A stretch of 64,000 nt of DNA from Halobacteriales archaeon QS_6_64_34 (GCA_003020925.1 PXRT01000013.1:284734-348733), one strand, 5' to 3'; shown: positions 1-9,844, numbered from the stretch's first letter. Translations and numbers: made by a program. The notes: generated by a model from the letters alone, not told the origin.

Positions 1-1
1 C

Positions 2-2898
2 TTTGCCGTCGTCGGCGTCCTGTTGCTGGTGGCGAGCCTCGCGCTCGCGCCGACGCTGTCGACCGAGCCGGCCCCCAGCGAGACGGCGGTCGAGCGCTCG
101 CTGACCGACGTGAGCGCGGCCAGTACGACCGCCGTCCGGGATGGGGTTGCGACGGCCAGTCGTCGGGCCGCTGCCACACCGGTGGTCGAACCGGCCGACA
201 CGCCAGTCGGTCGCGCGTTGAGCGACGACCAGCCGTTCCGCGATAGCCTGCGGTTGCGGGTGTACCTGCAGGTCCGGGCCAATCTGGCCCGGCTCGCGGC
301 CCGTCATGGCGGGGTCAATGCCACGGCATCGCTCCCGGCAGTTGAATCGACGGCGGAGTACGAGCGCGCGATAGACCAGGTGACACTCGAACGCGCCGGC
401 GAGAACGATACCGCACTCCGTGTCACCGTCGAGAACATCACGCTGACCGCCCGCCGTGGCGGCGAGGTCATCACCCGCCGGACGGTCGACCGGACCGTCG
501 TCGTTCCGACGCCGGTGTTGCACGTTCACGACCAGGTCGACACTTACGAGACCAAAGTGACGAACGGGCTCGCAAATCCCGGTCTGAGCCAGCGGCTGAC
601 AGGGCGTCTCTACCCCATCGCGTGGGCGCGGGGCTACGCCCAGTTCGGCGGCGCGCCAATCGAGAACGTCATCGCGAACAGACACGTGAGCCTGGCGACC
701 AACGGCGCGCTACTGGGCGTCCAGCGGTCGGTGTTTGGCCGGAGCGACCCCGAGGGACGACAGGCACTGACCGAGGCAACGACCCTCGTCGGCATCAGGG
801 ATACGGTCGCCGGCAGTAACAGCCAACTCGCCAGTGAGATACTGCGCCAGACCAGCTACCGACCCCCGAGTCAGAACATCACCACTGGCGGCGGGGCCGC
901 CACGGGCCCTGACGACCCGCTAACGCCACCGCCAGGGACGCCTACACCGTGAGGGCGAGAGTCGTCACCGAGCGCGAGCGCGTCAGGGGCGGTCACCCCG
1001 ACCGACCCGACCCGCCCGGGTCCAACTGGACCTTCGTCAGGGAGGTCACCAGTTCGGACGCGAGCGTCGTCGATTCGTTCGATATCGGGGTGAGCGTGCC
1101 GGATGGCTGGCACGCCTTCCAGCGCTGGGGGCGGACAATCGATGTCACCCACACGCGCAGGGTGACCTGGCGGAACGGCCAGGACACCAGATACACCAGA
1201 AACACGCGACAGGAGCGGGTTCGCGTCTCTCTCACTCTCGTCGGCAGGCACCGGAACGACTCCCTCGCGCCGGTCCGGGGCATCGAGACGGTCCACGAGT
1301 CAGACGAAAGTCCCCTCGGGGGCGAGAATCTCGCCGACATAGAGCAGCGAGCGAGCGACGAGCTGCTGGACGGGAGCCGGAAACGCGCCGCGAAGGACGT
1401 TGCCCTGGGGGCGTTCGAACGGCGGACGGCAACCATCACCGGGGAGCGGCCGGACTCGATACACACCTGGATGGCCCGGGACCTGCGGGGGCTCCGAGAG
1501 CGTGTCCGGGACATCACCGTGGCGACCGACCGGGGCTCGGTGGGGACCGTCCGGGCAAACCCGGCCCGGCAGCTCCGACAGGAGCTTCGACAGCGCCGCT
1601 CGGAACTGGTCGACGCCCCCGAAAGCTACGACAGCGCGGCCGACAGAGCCCGTGTCGCGGCCCGCGTCGAGTTCCTCGACGCCGTCGAGCGGCGGCTTGG
1701 CGGCCACGCCGCGAACCACTCGGACGTCGAGGCGGGCATCTCAGACCGGCTAGAGGGGGTCCCCGACGGGTCGCTGAGCGAACTCAGGCGAGCCCTGACC
1801 GCCCGCGAGACGCGGGTAGCGCGGACGCGACCGACTCCGACCGGGCCGGCGGGCCCGGTCCGGACGCAGGTCGAAGCACAGCCACAGTACCTGACGCTTG
1901 CGTCGGTCGACGAGTCGAATTTCCCGGCCGTCAACGGCAGCGAGCACCCGCTCGTGGCCCGCAACGTCAACGTGTTCAGCGTGCCGTACGGCAACGCCGC
2001 GACGGAGGTGCTGACCGCCGGCACCAGCGCCCGGAATCGGGTCGGTCTCGCGGCGGCGGCGTCGACGCTTTCGGCGGCCCAGGACACCGAGGCCGGGTCG
2101 GACTCGACGCTCGAGGAGCGCCGGTCGCAACTGGAGACCGAGGTCGCCCGGGCCAACAGTGCCGTCACCGCCGCACTCGCCGAACGGGTCCGGGCCGAGA
2201 CGGATGCGGGGCGGGCAGAGAGCCGGCAAATCGTCGACGACGCGATGGACACGTGGGGGACGACGGCAGGGCGCGGGCTGGCCCTGGCGAACAACTCCGC
2301 AACAGAGCGCGTCGCCGAGGTGGCCGGCGCCCGTCGAGACCTCTCCACGCTGGAACAGGACTGGCTCCGCGTCCGCCTCCGACGGACCACGGCCACGACG
2401 CTGTCGACCGCCGGGGCGCGACCGTCGAAGGGCGTCGTAAACCGGACTGCAAACACGGTTCGCGAAACCGCACGTAACCGGGTCCAGGATATCATCGCCA
2501 GCCGGAGCCGCGAGGCGGTCGAGCGGGTCACACAGCGGCGGCTGGGAACGAAGGTCCTGCCGGCCGGGCTTCCGCTCGCACCGCCCTCTCTCCCGTGGTA
2601 CCTGACGCTGAATATCTGGTGGGTTACGGTCGAAGGGACGTACGCCCGCTTTAGCGTGACTGCGAGCTACGGCCCACCGGAGACGCCCGGTGCGACGCTG
2701 CGATACGTCCGCGAAGACCGAGCGGTCCATCTCGACGCGGACGGCAACGGGGACGCCGAGCAGCTGGGACGGAACAGGCGCATCTCCTTCCGTGCCGACA
2801 CCGGCGTCGTCGTCGTGGTCCCACCCAGACCACGCGGCGTCGGCGACAAGGACGGCAACAGCGTGGAGACCTCTGCGGGGTGGCCAGCGGCCGGATGA
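2..2898 (+). pseudogene. Long haloarchaeal secreted/membrane protein (DUF7286-like), split by a frameshift, 5' end outside window
   Basis: The gene enters from the left edge: the frame is open from base 2 with a hydrophobic stretch (VLLLVASLALAP) that looks like a membrane anchor or signal segment. The first frame stops at 950-952. A second frame, open from 913, continues to 2898 and reads RPANATARDAYTVRARV across the junction, then a large extracellular-looking domain rich in R/D/T with FQRWGR and RRVTWR. The two halves look like one protein that has lost one base between 913 and 949, perhaps in the CCC at 916-918. From memory the pair resembles the long proteins labelled DUF7286 in haloarchaeal pilus-like loci; I hold this loosely. 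A downstream start at GTG 949 would give a 649-residue fragment without a signal segment. A sequencing error is possible. Confidence 0.55.
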
Positions 2899-2999
2899 GC
2901 GGTCGGGGCTCCCGATAGCTGGTCACCGAGCGCTTTCGATACCGATAGTATCGGCACCGAAACGAATCCCTATAACGCCCTCGCCCCGTAGCGACAGCC

Positions 3000-3428
3000 A
3001 TGCTTAGAACCGAGTTTCCGGAGGCGGGCGAGCAGTCGCCCGAGGCGCTGCTGTCGGCCTACGGGTCGGTGCTCGCGGCGACGGTCGAGTCCGTCGGGGC
3101 CGACACCGTCGCCGAGGCGGCGGAACTGGACCGCGAAACCGTCGACGCCGTCGCCGACGGCGACGTTGCGGACCTCTCCCTCGAGGACGCGATGGCCGTC
3201 CTCGCGACCGACCCGGACCGACCGGCCGCCGACGCGCTGCAGGCCGAGGCCCAGGACATCCTCCTGATGGGAATGACGACGGCCGTGATGGACGTCGAAG
3301 CGCTGGCCTCTGGTATCGACAGCCAGCTCGAACCCAAGGAGATTCAACAGAAAATAGAGGGGCGCTACCCGATGACAATGGAGGAGTACGCGCTCTTGCA
3401 CAGCTACATCGAGAGCCGGAAACGATGA
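3000..3428 (+). CDS. DUF5791 family protein
   Basis: This is a 142-residue acidic, helical protein without membrane segments. It matches my recollection of the haloarchaeal DUF5791 family, whose function is unknown. The C-terminal half carries a mixed pattern (ILLMGMTTAVMDVEALAS, then YPMTMEEYALLHSYI) that suggests a small helical bundle. The ATG at 3000 is preceded by the AT-rich CCTATAACG, a plausible TATA element about 25-30 bp upstream. Its stop overlaps the start of the next gene (ATGA), so the two are probably co-transcribed and translationally coupled. Confidence 0.7.
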   Translation: MLRTEFPEAGEQSPEALLSAYGSVLAATVESVGADTVAEAAELDRETVDAVADGDVADLSLEDAMAVLATDPDRPAADALQAEAQDILLMGMTTAVMDVEALASGIDSQLEPKEIQQKIEGRYPMTMEEYALLHSYIESRKR

Positions 3429-4312
3429 GCCGGGTCGCCATCCTGGGCTGTGGCTACGTCGGGCTGGAACTGGGCCGCCAGCTCGCCGACGGCCACGATG
3501 TCGTCGGGGTCCGTCGCTCCGAGAGCGGGCTCCAGGCTATCGAAGACGCTGGCTTCGAGGCCGTCAAAGCGGACGTGACCGACGGCGACTCGCTGGCAGC
3601 GGTGCCCGACGCCGACTGGGTCGTCTTCGCAGCGAGTTCGGGCGGTCGCGGGGCCGATGTGGCCCGCGAGGTGTACGTCGAGGGGCTGCAAACGGCTATC
3701 GACCACTTCTGGACGCGCGAGGACGCCCCCGAGCGGCTGGTGTACACCTCGAGTACGGGCGTCTACGGGGACCACAACGGCGCGTGGGTCGACGAGGAGA
3801 CGCCACTGGACCCCCAGACCGGGAAGACCGAAGTGCTCGCGGAAGCCGAACGGGTCGCCCGCGAGCGGCCCACGGAGTACGGCGGCCACGGCACCGTCGC
3901 CCGCTACGCCGGGCTCTACGGGCCGGAGCGGTACCGGCTGGAGCGGTATCTGGAGGGGCCCGTGACGGCGGGCTATCTCAACATGGTCCACCGGGCGGAC
4001 GCCGCCGGCTCGGTCCGGTTTCTGCTGGAGGCGGACCACCGCGAGGAGGTCGTCCTCATGGTGGACGACGAACCGGTCGAGAAGTGGGGCTTTGCGGACT
4101 GGCTCGCCGAGGCCTGCGGGGTCGCGTTCCCGCCCAAACAGACGACCGAGGAGCGCCTGGCCGACCCCGACCTCTCCGAGACGGCCAAGCGCCGCATCCG
4201 GACGAGCAAGCGCTGTTCGAACGACCGGCTGCGAGGGCTCGGATACGACCTGGCATACCCGACGTTCAGAGAGGGGTACCGGGCGGCGGTCGAGACCTAC
4301 GACGCGGGGTGA
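3425..4312 (+). CDS. NAD(P)-dependent epimerase/dehydratase (extended-SDR type)
   Basis: The 295-residue protein opens with a Rossmann nucleotide-binding motif (AILGCGYVGLELG, residues 4-16), followed by the DV...D turn typical of extended SDR folds. YTSSTGVYG at about residue 105 corresponds to the serine/tyrosine region of sugar-nucleotide epimerases, and an LYGPERYRLERY block follows. The family acts on nucleotide sugars or small carbonyl substrates in the cytosol; the substrate cannot be read from the sequence. It overlaps the DUF5791 gene by four bases, the signature of an operon. Compared with genuine UDP-sugar epimerases it is short, and a YeeZ-like SDR is an equally good description. 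Confidence 0.8.
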   Translation: MSRVAILGCGYVGLELGRQLADGHDVVGVRRSESGLQAIEDAGFEAVKADVTDGDSLAAVPDADWVVFAASSGGRGADVAREVYVEGLQTAIDHFWTREDAPERLVYTSSTGVYGDHNGAWVDEETPLDPQTGKTEVLAEAERVARERPTEYGGHGTVARYAGLYGPERYRLERYLEGPVTAGYLNMVHRADAAGSVRFLLEADHREEVVLMVDDEPVEKWGFADWLAEACGVAFPPKQTTEERLADPDLSETAKRRIRTSKRCSNDRLRGLGYDLAYPTFREGYRAAVETYDAG

Positions 4313-4433
4313 TGGGGTCGCTGTCGGTCATATCTGGATAGCGCAGGCCGGGTCGGAACCTACCGATACCTCGCGACACCCCCCTCTATGAGCGGGGGAA
4401 CCTTCTTATCGTTTCCCGAACCAGACACGCAAT

Positions 4434-5633
4434 ATGTACCTGGGAGCCGCTGGGGACCTGGTGAGCGTGGCCGAGGGGGTCCCGGGCTACGCCGGCGAGA
4501 ATCCGGTGTTTGTCACCGGTGTCGTCGTCGGCCTGCTCGTACTGGGTGGTGGCGGGACCGTGCTCTATCGCTATCTGACACGGCCGCCCGTCAGTCAGTT
4601 CAAATCACTGCTGGCCGACCGCGACGCCGTGACGGTGCTGATGCACCCCAACCCCGACCCGGACGCGATGTCGTCGGCGCTGGCCGTCGACCAGCTCGCG
4701 ACCGCCACAGGAACCGACACGACGCTGTGTTATGTTGGCGAGATTCGCCGACCGGAAAACCGGGCGTTCCAGACGGTACTCGACCTCGATTTCGACCGAA
4801 TCGAGACCGTCGGGGATATCAAGACGGACGCGGTCGTGCTCGTCGACCACAACGAGCCACGCGGTTTCCCGGGGGCCGAGGAGGTCGAACCGATGGCCGT
4901 TGTCGACCACCATCCCGGCGACGGCACCGGGACCGAATTCACCGACGTCCGGACCGACATGGGCTCGTGTGCGACCATCTTCGCCGAGTACTTCGAGAAC
5001 CTGGAGTGGGACTTCTTCGAGGTCGACGTCGCACTGACCGACGGCGGCGTCGACACGGCCGGGGTCCCCGCCGAGGCGATACCGAGCCACGTCGCGACGG
5101 GACTCATCTACGGCATCCAGTCGGACACGCGGTCGCTGACGAACGGCTGCTCGGCGGCGGATTTCGCTGCGGCGGCGTACCTCTACGGGGGCGTCGACAC
5201 CGACCTGTTGAACTGCATCGCCAACCCGCAGGTCGACGCCGAGGTGCTGGACGTGAAATCACGAGCCATCAGCGAGCGCGAGGTCAGGGCGCCCTACGGC
5301 TTCAGCGACGTGGGCGAGGTGTCGAACACGGACGCGATTCCCCAGGCCGCCGACGAACTGGAGACGCTAGAGGGGGTCTCGGCCGTCGTCGTCATCGGCG
5401 AGAAGGAGGGCACCATCCGCATCGCCGGCCGCTCCCGGGACGACCGGGTCCACATCGGCCGCGCTATCGAAGCCGTCGTCGCCGATATCCCGATGGCCGA
5501 GGGCGGCGGTCATGCGCGCATGGGCGGCGGGAAGATTCCGGTCGAGTATATGGACGGCATCGGCCCAAGCGACGGCGTCTCGAAGGTCGACCTGCAGGAA
5601 CGGCTGTTCGAGGCGATGGGCGGCGAGCGATGA
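4434..5633 (+). CDS. Membrane-anchored DHH/DHHA1 phosphoesterase
   Basis: Residues 22-46 form one hydrophobic segment, so the 399-residue enzyme is probably tethered to the membrane with the catalytic part in the cytosol. The DHH domain shows HPNPDPDAMSS (about residue 70), VDHNEP (about 138) and VDHHPGD (about 160), the metal ligands of the family. The C-terminal DHHA1 domain carries the nucleotide-binding AEGGGHARMGGG near residue 357. Family members degrade short oligoribonucleotides, pAp or cyclic dinucleotides; which substrate applies here cannot be decided. Unlike many archaeal relatives it has no TrkA-N or CBS domain. ATG 4434 follows an AT-rich stretch (CTTCTTATCG) about 25 bases upstream. 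Confidence 0.85.
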   Translation: MYLGAAGDLVSVAEGVPGYAGENPVFVTGVVVGLLVLGGGGTVLYRYLTRPPVSQFKSLLADRDAVTVLMHPNPDPDAMSSALAVDQLATATGTDTTLCYVGEIRRPENRAFQTVLDLDFDRIETVGDIKTDAVVLVDHNEPRGFPGAEEVEPMAVVDHHPGDGTGTEFTDVRTDMGSCATIFAEYFENLEWDFFEVDVALTDGGVDTAGVPAEAIPSHVATGLIYGIQSDTRSLTNGCSAADFAAAAYLYGGVDTDLLNCIANPQVDAEVLDVKSRAISEREVRAPYGFSDVGEVSNTDAIPQAADELETLEGVSAVVVIGEKEGTIRIAGRSRDDRVHIGRAIEAVVADIPMAEGGGHARMGGGKIPVEYMDGIGPSDGVSKVDLQERLFEAMGGER

Positions 5634-5677
5634 GATAAGACCTCGCTCCTTTTATCGACACGCCCGCTACGTCCCGT

Positions 5678-6763
5678 ATGGCAACACGTGAGGGGACATG
5701 GGCGTACCGGGACGCCCACGACGACTTCGCACGGACGTTCTTCCGGCGCTTTGGCGACGGCATCATCTCGAGTATCGGCGTCGGGACCTACCTGGGGGAC
5801 CCGACCGACGAGCGCGACGAGCGCTACGAGGAAGCCATCCGGACGGCGCTGGAATCGGGCGTCAACGTCGTCGATACGGCCATCAACTACCGCCACCAGC
5901 GCTCCGAGCGAGCGGTCGGACGCGCACTTGCCGACGCCGATATCGACCGGGAGGCGGCCGTCGTCGCGACCAAGGGCGGCTTTGTCCCATTCGACGGCGA
6001 GCGGCCGGCCGACCCGGGTGCGTTCGTCAAGCGCGAGTACGTCGACACCGGCCTCGTCGACCGGGCGGACCTCGTGGGCGGCCAGCACTGCATCGCGCCG
6101 GCCTACATCGACGACCAGCTCGACCGCTCGCTCGACAATCTCGGCCTCGACACCATCGACCTCTACTACGTCCACAACCCCGAGACACAGCTTGCCGAAA
6201 AGAGCCATGAGCAGGTCTACGGCCAGCTCGAAGCGGCCTTCGAGCGGCTGGAGGAGCGGGTCGACGCCGGCGATATCGACCACTACGGCGTGGCGACGTG
6301 GGACGCCTTCCGCGTGTCCGCCGACCACGAGACGTACCTCTCGCTGCCCGAAGTCATCAAGCGGGCCCGGGCCGCAGCACAGTCGGCGGGTAACACGGCG
6401 ACGCACTTCCGGGCGGTACAGCTACCCTTCAACGTCTTCATGGCCGACGCCTTCACCGTCACGGCCCACGAGGGAGCCGACGGCCCGCAGTCCGCGCTGT
6501 GGTTCGCCCACGAGGCCGGCCTGGACGTGTTCACAAGCGCCGCCATCATGCAGGGGCGGCTTGCGACGGAGATGCCCGAACGCGTCGAAACGAAACTGTC
6601 GGGGGAGACGCGCGCTCAGCGGGCCATCAACTTCGCCCGGAGCGCACCGGGAGTGACCTGCTCGCTGGTGGGGACCGGCTCGGTCGAACACGCCAGGGAG
6701 AACGTCGATGCAGGCCGATACGAACCGCTCGGCGCCGACGCCTTCGACGCCGTCTTCGAGTAG
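5678..6763 (+). CDS. Aldo/keto reductase
   Basis: This 361-residue TIM-barrel oxidoreductase keeps the catalytic tetrad in its usual positions: Asp and Tyr in VDTAINYR (about residue 66), Lys in ATKGGF (about 96) and His in LYYVHNPE (about 165). NADPH-dependent reduction of aldehydes or ketones in the cytosol is the family reaction; the physiological substrate is unknown. The C-terminal RSAPGVTCSLVGTGS is the cofactor-binding loop seen in the AKR5/AKR11-like groups. It has its own promoter region (CCTTTTATCG about 25 bases upstream of ATG 5678) and ends convergently 3 bases before a minus-strand zinc finger gene. Confidence 0.88.
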   Translation: MATREGTWAYRDAHDDFARTFFRRFGDGIISSIGVGTYLGDPTDERDERYEEAIRTALESGVNVVDTAINYRHQRSERAVGRALADADIDREAAVVATKGGFVPFDGERPADPGAFVKREYVDTGLVDRADLVGGQHCIAPAYIDDQLDRSLDNLGLDTIDLYYVHNPETQLAEKSHEQVYGQLEAAFERLEERVDAGDIDHYGVATWDAFRVSADHETYLSLPEVIKRARAAAQSAGNTATHFRAVQLPFNVFMADAFTVTAHEGADGPQSALWFAHEAGLDVFTSAAIMQGRLATEMPERVETKLSGETRAQRAINFARSAPGVTCSLVGTGSVEHARENVDAGRYEPLGADAFDAVFE

Positions 6764-6766
6764 CGT

Positions 6767-6937
6767 TCAGCTCAGCTCCGTCCAGGAACGCTCACACTCC
6801 GGACAGACCCGCTGTTTCCCGATTTCGTCGGGGTCGTTGTCCGTCGCCAACTGCTCCTCGCAGGCGCTACACGAGAGCCGTCCGTAGCTGTCTTTCTCGA
6901 CGTCCCCGCTCCGGAGGGCCTTCCTGACCGAATCCAT
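6767..6937 (-). CDS. Small zinc finger protein (HVO_0758 type)
   Basis: The 56-residue product begins MDSVRKALRSGD and carries two CxxC knuckles (CSAC and CPEC) about 24 residues apart, a one-zinc ribbon. It corresponds to the haloarchaeal HVO_0758-type zinc finger proteins as I remember them. Such micro-zinc-fingers are abundant in Halobacteria and have mostly regulatory or unknown roles. The ORF extends upstream in frame, but the upstream residues are non-conserved and basic, so ATG at 6937 is preferred. It is convergent with the aldo/keto reductase gene. Confidence 0.8.
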   Translation of the reverse strand: MDSVRKALRSGDVEKDSYGRLSCSACEEQLATDNDPDEIGKQRVCPECERSWTELS

Positions 6938-7016
6938 ACGCGACAGTGTGACAGCCGGAGGTAAAAAGGCCGCGCCGTTCCGGAAGCGACTTCCGGGCCT
7001 CGTCTTAACTGTGGCT

Positions 7017-7460
7017 GTGTCCCGACGGTCCGTGTTCGGCTCGTTGCTCGGACTGATATTCGTCATCAACCTCGCCCGCGTCGTCTTCGCACCGCTCATC
7101 GAACCCATCAGGGCGGCCTTTACCGGCTGTGTCCTCCTGCTGCCCGCACTGGGCGGGTTCTGGCCGCTGGCTGCCCTCAGCGCCGTCATGGGCTATGTCA
7201 TCCACAGCATCTTCCCCGTCGTCGACACCTACCTGCTCGGCTCGCTGCCGGACCAGCATCGGGCCAGCGCGTACTCGGCCTACGGCGCGGGAATGATGGT
7301 CATACAGGCCCCCGGGAGCCTCCTCGTCGGCCTGCTCCGGGACGCCGGCGTCGCGTTCCCCACCATCTTCGAGTGGATGGGCGCCGGACTGGTCGTCTTG
7401 CTGGTCGTCTTACTCGTGCTCCACGTCGACGGCCGCCTCCCCGAGACAGCGCGGGCCTGA
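7017..7460 (+). pseudogene. MFS transporter remnant with a large internal deletion
   Basis: About 147 residues remain. The first third (SRRSVFGSLLGLIFVINLARVVFAPL) is the typical first helix of a haloarchaeal major-facilitator transporter, and the last part (GYVIHSIFPVVDTYLLGSLPD, then ASAYSAYGAGMMVIQAPGS) is a typical helix 10-12 region. They are joined in frame at AAF-TGCVLLLPALGG, so roughly 250 residues of the usual 390-400 are missing. An in-frame fusion of both ends cannot form a working 12-helix carrier, hence the pseudogene call. GTG 7017 (or 7011) is the likely original start, divergent from the zinc finger gene. The TGA stop coincides with a TGATAGTGATT repeat end. Confidence 0.7.
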
Positions 7461-7500
7461 TAGTGATTCCGCGATTCCTCCCGTATGTGGGCGGAAACGC
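7458..7500 (+). repeat. Possible decayed copy of the TGATACGG-type hairpin repeat
   Basis: TGATAGTGATT at 7458-7468 is identical over 11 bases to the left end of the repeat at 13299. Inside, TTCCGC and GCGGAA are inverted around CCTCCCGTATG. No clear right end is visible, so this may be a truncated copy or an unrelated terminator hairpin. Its first three bases are the stop codon of the MFS remnant. Confidence 0.35.
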
Positions 7501-7528
7501 TGAAGCCACTGGCCACACGCCTTTGGGT

Positions 7529-8059
7529 ATGGAGCTGACACCGGACGAACTCGCCGGGGTCGTCGACGTCGTGGGGCCACTGACCCACGAAGAACTCGTC
7601 CAAGCCTGCGGGGAACTCGCGTTCAAGCGTGGCGAGGACGTAGACAGCGAGGCGTTCGAGGCAGCCATCGACGCCGCCCTGGCGACGTACCACCTCGTGG
7701 CGGTGGCTAGCGAGGGCCATGCGGCCTCGAAGCGAAGCGGTGACGCCGCTGAGTGGGACCACGACGCCGATGTCGACGCGCCGCTCGTGGTGGTCGGGCC
7801 GGCGGCGTTTCCCGATATCCCCGAGGGGACCGAGGACCTCCCGCACATCCTCGACGTGCCCGGCCGCGATGTCTCGGACGAGGCGGCGGCCGTGGCGGCC
7901 GAACAGCGGTTCCGCGATGACGCCGCCGAGGCGGTCCGGGCGCGTGACGACGAGCGCATCCAGACGCTGCTCGACGTGAGCTACGAACTCGAAGCGTGGG
8001 GGCCGGTGGAGCTGTCGACGGCGCGTGGCCGCCTCGACGAGGCCACCCAGTCGAATTAA
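7529..8059 (+). CDS. Haloarchaeal hypothetical protein (DUF7109-like)
   Basis: This 176-residue acidic protein has no membrane segment or recognisable catalytic motif. The N-terminus (LTPDELAGVVDVVGPLTHEELVQA) looks like a small helical, possibly winged-helix, domain. The middle has LVVVGPAAFPDIPEG and a helical C-terminus. I associate it with the DUF7109 family of Halobacteria, where it is often next to a Nudix CoA pyrophosphatase as here (25 bases between the two). The functional link is unproven. ATG 7529 is chosen because the conserved acidic sequence begins there; the upstream in-frame extension is arginine-rich noise overlapping the preceding repeat. Confidence 0.65.
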   Translation: MELTPDELAGVVDVVGPLTHEELVQACGELAFKRGEDVDSEAFEAAIDAALATYHLVAVASEGHAASKRSGDAAEWDHDADVDAPLVVVGPAAFPDIPEGTEDLPHILDVPGRDVSDEAAAVAAEQRFRDDAAEAVRARDDERIQTLLDVSYELEAWGPVELSTARGRLDEATQSN

Positions 8060-8084
8060 GACCGTCGCCCCCGTCTGTGCAGGT

Positions 8085-8702
8085 ATGAACCTCGACCGGG
8101 TGGGTGCCCACGACCCCGTGACGGTCACGGGCGAGGAGCGGGAGGCGGCTATCGTCGTCCCGGTCGTCGGCCGCGCGGAGGGCGAGTCGATTCTGTTTAC
8201 GAAGCGGGCCGACCACCTGAGCGACCACCCCGGCCAGATGGCCTTCCCGGGCGGCGGTCGCGAGCCCGAGGACGCGGACCTGCTGGCGACGGCGTTGCGG
8301 GAAGCAAACGAGGAAATCGGGCTGGACCCGACGGCGGTCCACGTCGTCGGCCGGCTCGACGACATCCGGACGATAACGAGCTACTCGGTGCGCCCATTCG
8401 TCGGCCACATCCCAGACCGCGAATACGTCGCGAACGACGCCGAAGTCGCCGAAATAGTCACGCTTCCGGTGGCGGCGCTGACGGACCTCGACAATTACGA
8501 ATCGGAGCACCGCGCCCACCCCCACTACGGCGAGATACGGCTCCACTTCTTCTACGTCGACGGCTACACCGTCTGGGGGGCGACGGCACAGATGCTGGTC
8601 CAGTTGCTCGAACTGGCCACCGACTGGACGATGCCCCCGGAGCCGGACCGCTACGCCGGCCCGGACGACGACCTGCCAGAGCGCGCGGACGAGGTGCGGT
8701 GA
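8085..8702 (+). CDS. Nudix CoA pyrophosphatase
   Basis: The 205-residue enzyme combines the two motifs diagnostic for coenzyme A diphosphatases: the upstream UPF0035 block LFTKRADHLSDHPGQMAFPGG and the Nudix helix region ATALREANEEIGL. The first Nudix glycine cluster is GGGREPEDAD, the form found in CoA-type Nudix proteins. The predicted reaction splits CoA or oxidised CoA into 4'-phosphopantetheine and 3',5'-ADP, a housekeeping step in CoA turnover. It lies 25 bases behind the DUF7109-like gene, suggesting an operon. ATG 8085 gives the family's normal length. Confidence 0.88.
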   Translation: MNLDRVGAHDPVTVTGEEREAAIVVPVVGRAEGESILFTKRADHLSDHPGQMAFPGGGREPEDADLLATALREANEEIGLDPTAVHVVGRLDDIRTITSYSVRPFVGHIPDREYVANDAEVAEIVTLPVAALTDLDNYESEHRAHPHYGEIRLHFFYVDGYTVWGATAQMLVQLLELATDWTMPPEPDRYAGPDDDLPERADEVR

Positions 8703-8746
8703 TGAGTCGAGCGGGAGTTTCGAGCGCGGCCCACACGGGTCGATAG

Positions 8747-9844
8747 ATGCGTGTCGGCGTCGTCGGTGGCGGCTGTGTCGGGCTCGCAGTAGCGGGCGAC
8801 CTCGCGACGGCCGGCGTCGAGGTGACGCTGTACGAGCGCGGCGACCTCGGGAGCGGCGCGAGCGGGCGCGCGGCGGGTATCTGCTACGGCGCGTTCGCGG
8901 ACCCGACCGACGCCGCCGTCGCCACTCGTGCCCTGGAGCGGTATCGCGAGTGGGGGCTGCTCTCGCCGTGTCCGTACGTCTGGGTCGCCCGGAACGAGCG
9001 CGACGCGAGGGCGGTCCACGAGCAGGTCACCGAGATGCGGGCGCTCGGCCTGGACGTCGAAGCGATTCCACCGAACGCGCTGGGCGAGCGGTATCCAGCC
9101 GTCGAGACAGCGGGCCTGACTGCCTGTGCGGTCGCGAACGACGCCGGAACGGTGACCCCGGACCGTGTCGTCAACCACCTCGCCGAGCGGTCCCGGACGG
9201 CGGGTGCGACGCTCCGAACGGAGACGCCGGTGTCACTGGCCGACCCGACGACCGTCCTAATGGCCGACGACGAGACGGTCTTCGACGCTGTGGTAGTCGC
9301 GGCCGGCCCGGCCACGAACCCCCTGCTCGCCGCCGTCGATATCCCGCTCGCACTCGAAACGTATCGGGCACAGGTGCTCGTCACCGGGCCGGTCGACGTG
9401 TCGCTCCCGTCGCTGTACGACGCCAGCCGGGAGTTCTACTGGCGGCCCCGGAACGGTGGCTTGCTGGTCGGCGACGGCGCCCACGCGGTCGACCCCGAGG
9501 ACTGCGACCCGGCGGCGGACCCGGAGTTCGTCGAGTCAGCGCTGGAGCGACTCCGGGCGGCGACGGGGCTCGACCCCGCTATCGCCCAGTCGTGGGCCGG
9601 CCCCTGTACGGCAACGCCCGACCGCGACCCGCTCGTGGGTCCGGTTGCCGACGGGCTCTGGGTGGCGACGGGCTGGCAGGGCCACGGGCTGATGCGCGCG
9701 CCGGCCATCGGCGAGTATCTGGCCGAGCGACTCCACGGGACCGCCCCGACAGTCGATGCGCCGCTGGCCGAGCAGTTCGACCCGACCCGCTTTGGCGGCG
9801 ACGAGGCGTTTCACCCGCTCGGTGACCCGACAGCCGAGTGGTGA
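8747..9844 (+). CDS. FAD-dependent oxidoreductase, DAO (glycine/D-amino acid oxidase) family
   Basis: The 365-residue protein begins with the dinucleotide-binding GVVGGGCVGLAVAGDL and the acidic end of the second strand (LYER). SGASGRAAGICYGA follows, as in the DAO superfamily. The C-terminal FAD loop is VATGWQGHGLMRAPAIGE. Substrates in this family are amino acids, sarcosine, glycerol-3-phosphate or tRNA bases; none can be picked from this sequence. The 3' end overlaps the convergent Hsp20 gene by 34 bases. Confidence 0.85.
   Translation: MRVGVVGGGCVGLAVAGDLATAGVEVTLYERGDLGSGASGRAAGICYGAFADPTDAAVATRALERYREWGLLSPCPYVWVARNERDARAVHEQVTEMRALGLDVEAIPPNALGERYPAVETAGLTACAVANDAGTVTPDRVVNHLAERSRTAGATLRTETPVSLADPTTVLMADDETVFDAVVVAAGPATNPLLAAVDIPLALETYRAQVLVTGPVDVSLPSLYDASREFYWRPRNGGLLVGDGAHAVDPEDCDPAADPEFVESALERLRAATGLDPAIAQSWAGPCTATPDRDPLVGPVADGLWVATGWQGHGLMRAPAIGEYLAERLHGTAPTVDAPLAEQFDPTRFGGDEAFHPLGDPTAEW

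Noticed and set aside
4388..5638. 416-codon plus-strand frame
   Set aside because: It overlaps the DHH phosphoesterase in another frame and encodes an arginine-rich sequence; the DHH frame has all family motifs.
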